DNA from: Balanoglossus misakiensis
Lineage: Eukaryota > Hemichordata
NCBI GenBank assembly: GCA_040954595.2
Contig: CM082577.2
Location: forward strand, 9,548,001-9,612,000
Length of the DNA: 64,000 nucleotides
Reading direction: 5' to 3'
Below are positions 24,474-35,583 of this stretch, in pieces. A model generated the notes under the pieces. That model ran no database searches. It was not told the DNA's origin and worked only from the letters and a program-made list of their open reading frames with translations. The number at the start of each line of letters is the position of its first letter. Position 1 is the first letter of the stretch. The position numbers and the translations under genes are program-made.

Positions 24474-25367
24474 ATAAAAAGTTATCTACACACGCTACCC
24501 AGATGCTAGACAGTGCAGAAAATGTCAAACCGTGACGGCATTCATAAAAGACAATATGTTTATTTCCATCTACATGTATATGTTACAACACAGAATATAT
24601 TTCAGTTATGATTGTAATTTCATCTAATGACTGCTAAAAGTTTTCATCAGTACTGTTCGTTTCGTGGTCTGTACCAAAATAACCACAGTATGTAAATATA
24701 CTTATTATCCGTTACCCTGTTTACAGGCTAAAATATTTCCAACATGAGCTGTAAATGTTTTGAATCTACATTTACTCAAGTTGTTGTTTTTCTTTACTTT
24801 TCTAATAAAAGACTAAGTTTCAGTTCTAGATGCGGTCGACCGTCCTTCTGACGCAGTGTATACGTTTCCTCTGCATTTTTCGTGATTAAGTTGTCGTTCC
24901 CCGCTGTGATGTTTGTCGCCAAAATGCCCTCTGTACACGACACGACTCGGTAAGTTGAAAAGTACATGGAACTGAGAAACTGAAAACCGTTGAGCAGTGG
25001 CCTACTGTAGTTATGTGACGTGGGTTTGACAGTATTTACCTTCTTGTATCCTGCCAAGTCCACAATAAAGGGCATTGTTGATCGAGTTTTTCTCTCAGTT
25101 TTAGGAGAATCTCACATGGAAAAGTTTCAGTGTCAATCTACAAGAAAACTCTAACACCATTGGCAATTCTCATCAGTGGACATACGTGCCTATACTCAAA
25201 TGACCAATTGTTGGCATTCCATGTAAAGACAAGGAAACAGACTAGAAGAGAGGAAAGATAATAGGGAAAGAAGAAACTGGGAAAAGTGAACGTAAGTCCT
25301 ATCATTTACTGCTTAATTACCAGAGACATTCAATTATGAAAATCTGCTTGATTGTGTGGTGTTCGCG

Positions 25368-25587
25368 TTAAAGGGGCAATGTTGCTATCGTCTGTAAAAC
25401 CAGTGCATCGGGTCACCTGATGAAGAATATCATTTTTTTGAAAATATGTACAAAATGAAAAGGTCACATACCACTGCTGCCAACTACATTTTTTTACGGT
25501 GCCTTGAATCAAGTCAAATAATACTGACAATAGTATTTTAGACTTGTGTTGAAAACTCTTTCTCATCATGCAATGTTGCCCCCTTAT
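25368..25587. mobile_element. Small inverted-repeat element (MITE-like) downstream of MPG
   Basis: The left end TTAAAGGGGCAATGTTGC is paired with GCAATGTTGCCCCCTTATT at the right end. About 220 bp, no open frame of note. The TTAAAGGG start resembles the ends of the NPRL3 intron 5 element. Confidence 0.6.
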
Positions 25588-25823
25588 TTGGATGACTAAA
25601 CAACACAGACACCAGTCATGATTAATGTACCCCGGCAAGCTTTTGGGGAGCCAGGGAAACTTTTCTTATCTGTCCAACTCCAGTGGGATTTAGCCCTACA
25701 TACGACGGACGAAGCACAGATTTGAGAACGGGAGAAATTTCAATTTCCCAGATAACAGTTCAGATGAGAAAGACTCTAATATTTCAGTTTTTTATCAGCT
25801 TCGGCAGTCTACAGGCTATCGTT

Positions 25824-28800
25824 TTACTTCATTGACGGGTCCGATAGTTTTTCCTCGGCCTTCTTATCTCTGACGCTGACGCACTTGTTCCCTTTGATGT
25901 AAAATCGCAAGGGTTTGGACGCCCACTCCTCGGCATAATCGATCCCGATCCGGGGACACGCCACGACGTCGCCGCCGACCACGCCATCGCCCTTCTCCAG
26001 CCAGAGTGCCTCGCACGCGGTCAGGTCCTTCTCGTTGAAGTCCGGCTTGCTGACCGTCAGGGCCTGGCAGAGTTTGGACGGCCCGTTGCACAGCTCGTGG
26101 TCCTTCAGCGGCTTGGCTCCGTCCTTTCGTTTCTGGTTCCTGGCCGCGTGCATCTCGTCGATTCCGTCGACCGGCTCCAAGGAACGGATGAGGACGGCCG
26201 CCCCTGCACCTGCAATGGATAATCGGATACAGTAAAATGCCTGTTAGTGGTCACCTCTACATAGTGGCCACTTTGATACAGTTCCTTTGCAATTCACACG
26301 TGCGTTGAGTAACCTCTGTATAAAGGCCACCTGTCTATAAAGGCCAGTTTGGGAAACTCCCTTGGCTGGCCACTAATGACAGGTTCGACTGTATACTAAA
26401 ATAGGTGCTCAATAGCCCTCCCAATGACATCAAACATGATCATGGACAGAATAGAACATTTAACCACTTTAACAAAAGAAAACAAACACAAATGATACAT
26501 TAGTTAATCTGCCAAGAGAAGAAGAATTTGAAACGTCATGATTTTTGTTGCAGAATCGAACCTATCTTCCAAAAATGTTATTTTGAAATATTTTCCTAGA
26601 AAAGTGGTGACAGAAGAAACTTGACCATCAGAAAAAGATGCATTTTGGTGTCAACAACGACAAACATGGCCATGTCATAATGAAGTCATATCTTCAACAA
26701 AAATACAACAGTATTGTGTTACTGTGCAAATAATAAACAATTTTTGAATATTTTGATCGCGTGCTAAGGACTTGAGGTCAGAATTCTTGGAATGTGCAAA
26801 CAAAGCGCAAGAAGAATGCCCACTGTGTTCTACATAAACTTTGGAAAGAATTGATAACATTTCGCAAAACTGATCCAAGATACCCCGACTTACTGGTACA
26901 TCAAGTTTTTGGCCTTGTAATGCTGTGGTATCATTTGCTGGTACAACAAAACTACCACAAACAAACACTGTTGTCAGTGAATGAAGTGCAGATTTATTTC
27001 TTCCAAATACAGGTATTGCATTTCTCCTTGCTGAAGGTATACAATCACCCTTAATTTACAAACGCCCATATATGGTTAAAGCTAAGGAGTGTGTCTAAGC
27101 ATTCAAATCACTGTTTGGTGGCACACTTTTTTCACATGGCCACCCTGCAAAAATCTGTGATTGGCTACGTCTCAACTTTCCATGGCATTACTGTGGCCAA
27201 ATTTGCAGAGGTGACTGTGTACCTTTAATACAGCCCATAATCAGATGATGCAAAGAGCTGTTCGTTTTGATATGCGCTGCAGTGAGGATTCTAAACACAC
27301 ACACAGTTAACTTCCACATGTGGATTTAATGCAGTCTACCCAGAATTAGTGACACTACTGTCAAATATCAAACCCTGATACATTGACATGAAGCATGCCA
27401 AATTCATTGTGCATGAGGCAAACAGCGGTAATTGAAAATGATTCCAATTTGAAATCAAATCAAAAACACGTGACAGCTATCATATCCATCACTTGGCAGA
27501 CTAAACAAAACTGCAGGAAAGGAAAAATGCAGAAAACACGTATCAGTCTTGGATTACTGTCACTGTGTCTGTTGTTTTCAACAATCAGATGTCAGGTTGA
27601 TGTCAATTTATAGAGAGTGTCTTTTGCAGTGCAGTACACCATATAGGCACCATTCATTCAAAGTGTTTCTGTTTTGGAAAAGTCTTGATTAGGAGAATCA
27701 AGATACGGTAAGTTCTTTAGCATTCTCCGTACAAAGATTGTAGCTAACCTAGCTAGGGGATCTGGTCGCTAGCTAGATTAGAATTATCCACGCGGTACAA
27801 TCTCTGTAGGGAGAATGGTTCTTTAGCAGATTGACTATGCTGTTTCATACCACTAACTCTAAACTAAAGCCACAAATTTTAAGGCTGGGAATTCCACAAG
27901 TTTGGCGTCCAACATTTTCTCAGACAATGGCAGGAGTAGATGCAATAATGGTAGGTTTGGTTGGGTGGATGGGTGGCTGGGTCGCGCTTTTGATGACAAA
28001 CCAGCCACCAAGGCTACAATTATTGCAGCTATAGGGCCGGAGATGGTGTTTGGCTTTACAAAGACTGACTATGTGCATGAATTGGTGTGCCACCGGCAAC
28101 TCATACAGGCATTACACTTCAGTGACAATGCCCATACAAAACCACCATCACGTGAAATGTGGATCCGCGGGGTTACTGTGAACAGCTATGCCCATCATTT
28201 AGGGAAAAAATAGGTCAGTGGTTGGTGCGTGAGCATTTATGCCTTCAGAAGCACAGCACTTATGTTCATACGCTCTCACGTGTCAGAATGACATTTTTAG
28301 AAGACATTCTTTATACAAATAGATTTTAGGATGATAAAATTGAATATATTTGGAAACTTTAACCTTTTTATGGACATGGCTGAGGGTCTCTACGTAAATA
28401 TAACCAGGTAAAATAGCTTCAAAGTAGTGGTATAACGTGTATGATATTTCAGGTTATCAGCAGTATTATGACGGACTTACCTTGGCTGGATATGTTAATA
28501 CAAGAATATGCCCCGTAGGTCCAGTACACGTATACTGTAGCTGGGTCCATGAACATTGCAGCATTTTTGGGCGTCTTCTTGCCACCTCGCGAGTGTGACG
28601 CTTTGTCCTCGCCACCTAAATATGCTTCCACCTCAACAATTTTACCAGATATCCTGCCACCGGAATCTGGTTTTCTCACCAAAATCTGCCCCAGGAGCGC
28701 CTTTGCCAAGTCCGTGCATGATTTCTCAAAAAAGTCTTTGGTCATTCGAGTTGAACTGCTAGATTCCTTGGTTCTTTTGTCGTCGAGCGCCAACCTGACT

Positions 28801-29039
28801 TTTTTGGACAATGTAACTGCTTCATCTTCGACGGCTGAGGTTCTTTTCCCCCTCCTTTTACCGGATGAAGAAGTTTTCTTCATTTTGTGACTGGTTGCTA
28901 GGCAACCAAGTTGATAAAGAGCTGTACTGAGCTGAGCTCTTGTGTTTTTGACGCAGAGAAAAAGTGCAGGTAACGGGTGTCGACCTACAATTTTAGCAAG
29001 ACCGCCTGTCGCAATGTTACCTGCATATATTGATGACAT
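25824..29039 (-). CDS. MPG: DNA-3-methyladenine glycosylase (alkyladenine glycosylase, MPG/AAG)
   Basis: Two coding exons on the minus strand: 29039-28481 and 26209-25824, joined as NISSQG|GAGAAVLIRSLEPVDG, 314 residues (human about 298). The enzyme removes 3-methyladenine, hypoxanthine and other alkylated purines by flipping out the base, starting base-excision repair in nucleus and mitochondria. The catalytic region is intact. SGKIVEVEAYLGGEDKASHS carries E138 (general base, human E125), Y140 (intercalating, human Y127) and H149 (human H136). YVYWTYGAYSCINISSQG and LCNGPSKLCQAL follow, and the end is KPLRFYIKGNKCVSV. The first ~50 residues before MKKTSSSGKRRGK are not acidic and are rich in R, L and A, as in a mitochondrial presequence. 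Starting at M53 instead would give a basic nuclear-type N terminus. The donor is GTAAGT and the acceptor CCATTGCAG. Confidence 0.96.
26228..26393. mobile_element. TA-flanked MITE with ACAGTMRAA ends, in MPG intron
   Basis: The left end TACAGTAAAATGCCTGTTAG and the inverted right end (minus strand TACAGTCGAACCTGTCATTA) bound 166 bp. Inside are repeated GTGGCCAC and TATAAAGGCCA motifs. TA ends and the ACAGT start fit Tc1/mariner/pogo-type non-autonomous elements. It ends 16 bases from the MPG exon 2 splice acceptor. Confidence 0.8.
27712..27826. mobile_element. 97-bp foldback element with 9-bp target duplication (MPG intron)
   Basis: Arms 27721-27742 and 27796-27817 are inverted repeats (CATTCTCCGTACAAAGATTG against its complement, with two mismatches over 22 bp). 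The element is flanked by identical 9-bp direct repeats GTTCTTTAG at 27712-27720 and 27818-27826. It has no coding capacity. Confidence 0.85.
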
Positions 29040-29251
29040 CGGACAAAACTTGTGATCGATAGAATCTGCTGTGTTCAGCTAAAATTTTACAGGCGTGTGT
29101 GAACGTGTCGGAAGAAGTGTCCATTTCATAGCTAGGGGTCAAACGAGGTCAAAGAGTAGAACGCATGCGTATGACTGACATTTTGACAGCATTTCCCACA
29201 CACGGTTCACGGTTGGAGCGAGTCAGTGTTGAGTTTCCTATATGCCGCTAA
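29040..29251 (-). promoter_or_regulatory. MPG 5' flank
   Basis: This short region upstream of the first MPG ATG (29039) probably holds the MPG promoter/5' UTR. No TATA box is evident. iRhom lies in head-to-head orientation, but its first exon was not located, so a shared promoter cannot be claimed. Confidence 0.3.
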
Positions 29252-29566
29252 CTATGTGTTACATGTCGGAACACCCTTGAAATACTGTGTGGATGCGGTG
29301 TAGCCTTTTGTGTTTTCTAGGTGAGTGGATCGATGACAAACGTTGGCCTGTGCCAAAAAACCCGCGTCATTTCTTTCCGGTCCGTGAACCGGGAACGTGA
29401 CTGACTGATCTGTACCTGCTGCGCCGCCAAGGAATCGGATTGTGACAATATCAGTTCGGTGTTGACTATTGGGCGTGTGTGTGGCTAGCATTTTGTAAAC
29501 GTTTGCGGAGATCACATGGTATGCCATCGGTAGTACCAATACACAACAGATCGCAGCGGCAGACAT
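29252..29566 (-). CDS. Unassigned ORF with signal-peptide-like N terminus (uncertain)
   Basis: A 104-codon minus-strand frame from ATG at 29566 to TAG at 29252-29254. It begins MSAAAICCVLVLPMAYHVIS, a good signal-peptide shape. A segment TDIVTIRFLGGAAGTDQSVT follows, which loosely recalls a beta-sandwich of the PLAT/LH2 type. I do not recognise a family. A donor-like GTACAG inside the frame (near 29417) would allow it to be a first exon. It lies 212 bp upstream of MPG on the same strand and could also be chance. It is listed because its composition is less random than other unassigned frames in this window. Confidence 0.25.
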   Translation of the reverse strand: MSAAAICCVLVLPMAYHVISANVYKMLATHTPNSQHRTDIVTIRFLGGAAGTDQSVTFPVHGPERNDAGFLAQANVCHRSTHLENTKGYTASTQYFKGVPTCNT

Positions 29567-31538
29567 TGTTTTGCAAAGATTAACCGGGTAAGGAGATCTC
29601 TGATTTCTTCCTTGTTGTATCGAAAGCTTTATGTCTCGTCTGTCGCAAGGTCACGACGACTCACGTACCATCAGTCATTCACGAATTGTCTGGTATCGTC
29701 TATCCATGTTCAATAGGAAGGCGAACTGGTTTTGTTCTCTCAAAAGATGTTCATGTCAATTAAACTCTTGTGAATGTGAGAACTGTTTCGTTTTGCCGGT
29801 TGTTTACAACGAGTGCACCATGGCACTTAAAACAAACACTTCAGAATATGTGTGAACGTCATTTGAAATATTGCTTTTAAAAGTTTTATCACAAATAATC
29901 AGATCTGGAATGTGTAAACCACCAAGGTATCGATACAGTGTCTCATCATCGACGAAAATAGTCGCATACTTCGGGAAACCCCCCTTTGGTCATTCTCAGC
30001 TGACTCGAAAATATGACTTGATCATCACATTTCTTTGCTGCCAAGTGGTAAGATTGTCATCCAAAACTGACACATTATAGTAATTTTTACCAAGTACATG
30101 TACACACACACCTTCCTCGCATATCCTGTATGCAAGACAGTCACAGATCGCCGGATGTGTCAAAGTTGACAGGCAAAAAGCTGACCCACTTTTCCAAAGT
30201 GGGTACCTATTAACCCCAGTACTTCTCATGATCATTCCTTCTTGTCAGAAAAAAAGAAAAATCAATTTGACTGGCCAGACCCAATAATTGGGTGAGGGGT
30301 CACAGTCAGCCACTTCATATGATATCCCCAATGCTGTGAATTAAAATTAAGAATCCCAAACCAGAAAACACCTAGTGCCCACATTACCAGGCTTTGCCAT
30401 GCTTCATTGTGAAAACAATTTGGAAGTTTTGCATTAATACTTAAGTTACGGGTATATAGACTTATAGTGTTATACAGTGATACTACAGAATTTGTTGGCC
30501 AATTTATGTGAACATCTCACAAATCTCAAACTTTCCCAGTCACACGTGTCATGTCAGGAAGCATTCTCTGCCGTAGTATATTCTTGGGCGTCAACAATTT
30601 ACAAGGACTTTCTGACCTTTAAGTGTAGGTCGGTTCGTTTACGTGAAATCAGAGGCAAGACTGGGGCTTTAGAAGTCGATAGAATAACCACAGGCACTGT
30701 CCACATCGGGCGTGATCGACAGTGCCTATGAGAATAACAGCTGCAACCGCAGTATTAATCTGCAAGCAAAGTTATTGCACAGTTGAACCTACTCCCAGAT
30801 CAGCCACAAAGTGACTTGCGAAAATGACCAGGTCAGGTGTTGCATCAGTCACTCTGCCCGAATGCAATTGGGCCAAGATTTCTTTGCTCATATCTTTAAA
30901 TATTGAAATAACAAGAAAAATAATTGATGTTCAAATATTTTCCTTGTTTGTTAATACAATGTAGTCAAATAGAATTCTGGTGAATTAAGAAACATTTTTT
31001 TTTATCATCCAAAGTGGAAAGTGCGGGACCTTTACCCCTCAGACCATAGACCCTAGTATGCTCAGACAAAACAAACATTGAATGATGAAAATTACCGAGA
31101 GATATTATGCAGGTTGAATAGCCACGATAACATGTTTGTTACACTTATAGAACTTGTTACAATTAAGATCTTCATTTGCCAAGTTTCATTATAATTGTTC
31201 CTCTAATTGTATATGATCTACAGCTATACAAATAGGCATTAGCCATGCCACAAGTAAAACAGTGAGAGTTTTCAGACAATTTTTGTAAATCAGCCTTGGC
31301 AGTAGTCATGAATTGTACAAAAAAACGTTTGCCTCTTTCATGCTGTGAATTCGAGGGCACCACACCCACACACCATAGTGTGATATTTTTGTGTACCAGT
31401 CTCTGTCTGCGCATTGTTACTGAACACAAGTGTCCTACACCTGTCATATGTTGGATAAAATCCACCATATGAAGAGGAAAAAAATACTCGCTGTCAGAAA
31501 TCATCAGGTACATTCAAATTTCAGCTCAGGATGTCTCT

Positions 31539-31629
31539 TAACCCTTTCGCCCCCAGGCCCCTCTTTAGAGGTCTAACATTACCACGGAAAACAATGGGTT
31601 TGGACTTGACCATGGTGGGGAAAGGGTGA
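31539..31629. repeat. ~90-bp dispersed repeat copy, reverse orientation
   Basis: Starts TAACCCTTTCGCCCCCAGGC, followed by CCTCTTTAGAGGTCTAAC, ACAATGGGTTTGGACTTGAC, and ends CATGGTGGGGAAAGGGT. Confidence 0.8.
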
Positions 31630-31942
31630 AGAATTATTCAATGGCACCTGGATCCTTTTTACAGCATTATGTTGTCACATGATTTACAGATAGGCAGCTG
31701 TAACTTTTGGAAGCGTTATAAGTTATGGGCATTTGTCTGTAGGCATGCGTTGTATCACTTTGAAAATATAAAGAGTGGGTTCTTACAAAATAAGCTTTTG
31801 TTTCAGTGAGATGGACGATGTCTTGTCAATGACCCATTCTGAAATCATTACACACATCACAGGGAGCATTGAATAGTGGGTGGCTTAGAGGAGGACCATG
31901 TTCTGCTCTAATTGCGCACAGCAATTTCCCAGTACTGTCTCT

Positions 31943-31965
31943 CCCCCCCCCCCCCCCCCCCCCCC
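31943..31965. repeat. Poly-C tract
   Basis: Twenty-three consecutive C residues. Likely polymorphic and error-prone in assembly. Confidence 0.95.
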
Positions 31966-34900
31966 ATCGCACACAAAAATCACGACTCCAGCTGTCATGA
32001 ATATTTTATAGTCCGGTTGCTCAGTCCCCTGAAAAACTGTTAAAAAATTGATAATAAAACCCCATGCACAGGATCATGTTATACGTAGATTAGAGATGGA
32101 TTAGCCGGTCGTTTACAGTTACTAAATTCTTGCTGCAGGCTGAATGCAGATATATTCCTTTCCGCATCAGTGATAGGATTGTGCAGACACGTACTCTGCT
32201 TTCACTTCTTAACAGGGAAAGCCGGAACAGGCGGTCGAGTTTGAGTCATGGTTTTTCCCCAGTGACACAGATCTCCCAAGGACAACGTTGAGTTTGTGGG
32301 AGTTGTTTTAACGGTATACACACATGGCCCTTGTAGGGTTTTGTCGAAGATGTTTTTTATCAAAATGTAAAATTTTTGGCCAATATTCTCTGTTCGATGC
32401 TCGATGAAGCAGGTAACTTTTCAGTTGACAAAAGAGCCACAGACAGTTTCATACTAATTATATACAGTGTACTACATGTGTATTTTGTGATACATGCAGG
32501 CGACACTCCAAATTAAAATGTTTACAGAAATGAGAATAGATAGGGGCATATCCTGTGCAGACGACAGGTGCTGGGTGTTGTTCGATAAGAGAAAATCTCC
32601 AAAGGCATACGGGTATATTATCATGCAAACAGAAGGGCAAAGTTCAAGACTTGTGATGATTGTACTGGTTCATCATCCTGTGTTTTCACAATCCTATCTA
32701 TCATTATTCATTTTTTACTCTCAATCAAAGTTTTCCCTATAATTGTTGAATTAAAACAAAAATCTGATCTTTTGTGAATTTAAATATTTATGACATATCT
32801 GATATTTAGACTCGTCTTTTTGAGAAGAAAACGTCAAAATCAAAGGTTAAGAAAAGTTCCTGAATCGCAAAAGTAACATGCACGAAAGGTGATAGTTGAA
32901 TCCTGAACTTTAACTGTATTTATGTTGATTTTATGGAAGTGTCACCCCCGTCTTGACCCCAAAACCACTGGTTAATTGGAACATGGTTTATAGTCTAGTT
33001 GTGGTGAACTGTTTCGCAGACATTGAACAACGAACCCAGGCTATTAGCAAAGCTTTCGGTATCACTGATTGGAGGCATGAGTTTATCAATGAGCGAGTGA
33101 TGGATTTACTGGGGTCATTTACACTTAAAGGGTGTGTAACTAACAGATTGTGTAAAATAATATCCCACACTAGACACATGGGTCAAATGGCGATGACCGC
33201 AGATTTGTAGCTTGGTTTAACATGTCCGATTGGGAAAACGGCTGAACTATTTCAGTGCGTATGCGTAGTCTAGACTCTAGACATTGTGTATCAGTATTTT
33301 CGCTCTCGATACGTAGTCCAGATTCTAGACTAATGTATGTGTTTGTGAAGTGTAAAGTTTAGACACCACGGTATGCAATGTAATGAGACACATCACCAGA
33401 ATGTGACTATATATATTACATGATCCAGTATATCATTATTACAACTCTTACAATACGCTGCTAGCTTTTTTTAGTTTTCTATGCTTTATTTAGCGTTTGT
33501 TAGATGTCAGCTGAAAATGTTACAAATGTGAGGTAACTTCATGGGCTCAAGGAAATGAGATTACTTCTGTTCCTGGAATCCTGGTATTAAAAATTCAACA
33601 GTTCTCAGCGTAAAAACAAGCCCAAGGACCATATGTACAGTTCTATTTGAAGACAACAGCAATGAACATCTGATGTTGACGTAATCAGAAATTGGCCAGG
33701 GCCCTTTTCAGTATTTCTTTCTTTATAATATTAATATAATCCCAGACTTATTTCTTAGGCATAAATTAACTGGTGAAAACAGACTGGACATGTAACATCG
33801 CCCGACCTCATTATGGAGAGATTACACCAAACCATAATGTCCATGAAGGACAAATCCGTGTTTTCAGTCCAGCCTCAATTGTCAATTGCACTCATTTCCC
33901 ACAATGCATCTGGGCTGCTGGCCTTCTCGTTTATATATTATTCAACACAGCTAAATATCAAGGTGCTTTCCCAGTAAATATTCTATAAAAATTCAAACCC
34001 TCTGTAGATCCTGTAAATTACAGTGCTGAACGTGATTTAACAGCAGTTTTAAAATTCAAACCTTGGTTTCAATATTCTTCAACTGTCTACTTTCGTCAAG
34101 GTAAAAAGAATTGTAGATATGGGCAGTGAGCCAAACATTTTGTCCTGCCAGCATTTTTTGGCCGTAGCTCTATTTTTAAGACAGAGTTTAATTTTCTGAA
34201 ATAAGGTATTTTTAAGATATTCTCATTTTATTCAAATATTTTATTAATGTCAAACAAAATCAAACAAAACCAGGGAAGCCTAAGTATGGTTTAATTTGTG
34301 GAGAAAATTTAGCCAGAAGAATTACAAATGCGAGTTAATTAGTTAATGGTGTGATTATGCTGTAGTGGTTGTGTAAGAAGTATTTTCTTCTCCAGTGTCA
34401 ATTTTATAATGTTGCATCAAATTTGCAGGATTATTACGGAACTTTAGAATTTCTGTATAATGTGGTTATCAGACTCTCATTTATAATGGAAATGTTGAAA
34501 TCACAATGGTCAAAGCCAGCTAGCTTAAAATGATTCTTTTCTGTTAATTTGCCATTTTTTTGAGAATGTTTTGTTGGGCATTGAATTCGGCTCAATTACA
34601 CCATGGCTCAATTTCATTTCAATGCGTAAAGTCCACTCTTTTGAAAATATCTTTGAATATAAAAAGTAAAGAGGTCACAGGTCATGGTTATGTAATTATT
34701 ATGCTAATGAGTTGAAGATGTCAATGCCTGCCCCCTGCAGCATTTTGTTGGAGGTGAATAGTTGATTAGTGACATCTTTTCTTATTTGATGCGCAAAAAT
34801 GACAGACCTGTAGAGCTCAAATAATTGCATGGCCTTCTGACCAAGGATTTTCTTTTGGGTCACCATATTGTCTGCAGGGGGGAAAATGAAATTGCATAAA

Positions 34901-35583
34901 AACACAATAATGACGGCACCTCCCAAAAAAGATTTTTACTAAATATTTTTTTTATCTGTCACTATCATTTGCGGTTGCATCCAGCTGCTATTTTACACAG
35001 TCCCTCCAAATTATTCTGAATGAATTCCCTGCCAAATTTAATGGTTTGGTCCTATGTTTTGAAGGTTGATAACCTACGTGCACCTGAAAATGATACTTTG
35101 GATAAACGGGGGATTTGCGTGGATTTGCTCGTAGAAAATGTCATTCGGGAAATGTTGAAAGGTGATCAAAATTTTCTCATTGGAAATAATATTCTGAGTT
35201 GATGGTGTTAGAGCAGAATTTTCTGTTCTCATGAGATGGTTACATTTGGATGTTATTTTTGTACAAAAAATTAACCCATCTCAAGGTCTGTATCAACATT
35301 TTGTCAGAAACTCGTTTTCTAAACATTGTGCGACTTATACCTTGTCTCAGTGTTTTTGTTAGGGCGGTACCTAGGTAAAATCTACCGGAGTTCCTCAGTC
35401 ATTTTACCGGGGTTCCCCTGGGTGTATCAATGTAGTTATATTAGGGGGTTGTAGAAATGTTACCGGGGTTCCCAAATCCATTACCAATGTTCCCCATCCT
35501 TAGCAAAAACACTGTTGTCTTAACTACTATTTGTGGATGTTTTCTTGGACAGGTACTCCATAGACTAGACTGACTCTTCCCCA

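Larger units (their letters stand above)
20883..25823. other. Intergenic DNA with degenerate repeats
   Basis: No coding exon is recognised. It contains a GTTTT pentamer run near 22025-22048, a degenerate inverted-repeat element at 22425-22750, one dispersed ~90-bp repeat (24385-24473) and another small inverted-repeat element (25368-25587). The MPG 3' UTR must extend into the right-hand end. A minus-strand AATAAA lies near 24557, but the poly(A) site is not certain. Confidence 0.5.
29567..35551. other. Intergenic/iRhom upstream region
   Basis: No coding exon is recognised. A 5' non-coding exon of iRhom must lie here, because the exon carrying its ATG begins with a splice acceptor (TTCTTGGACAG ending 35551). 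Contains one dispersed ~90-bp repeat (31539-31629), a 23-base poly-C run (31943-31965) and a short region at 35370-35490 with three TACCGG-GTTCCC-type repeats. Confidence 0.45.

Noticed and set aside
15951-25823. Globin gene expected from vertebrate synteny
   Set aside because: No frame with a globin-like helix E/F histidine pattern was seen between NPRL3 and MPG or elsewhere in the window.
27902-28213. 103-codon frame in the MPG intron, considered as a transposase remnant
   Set aside because: No recognisable transposase motifs; the resemblance was too weak to claim.
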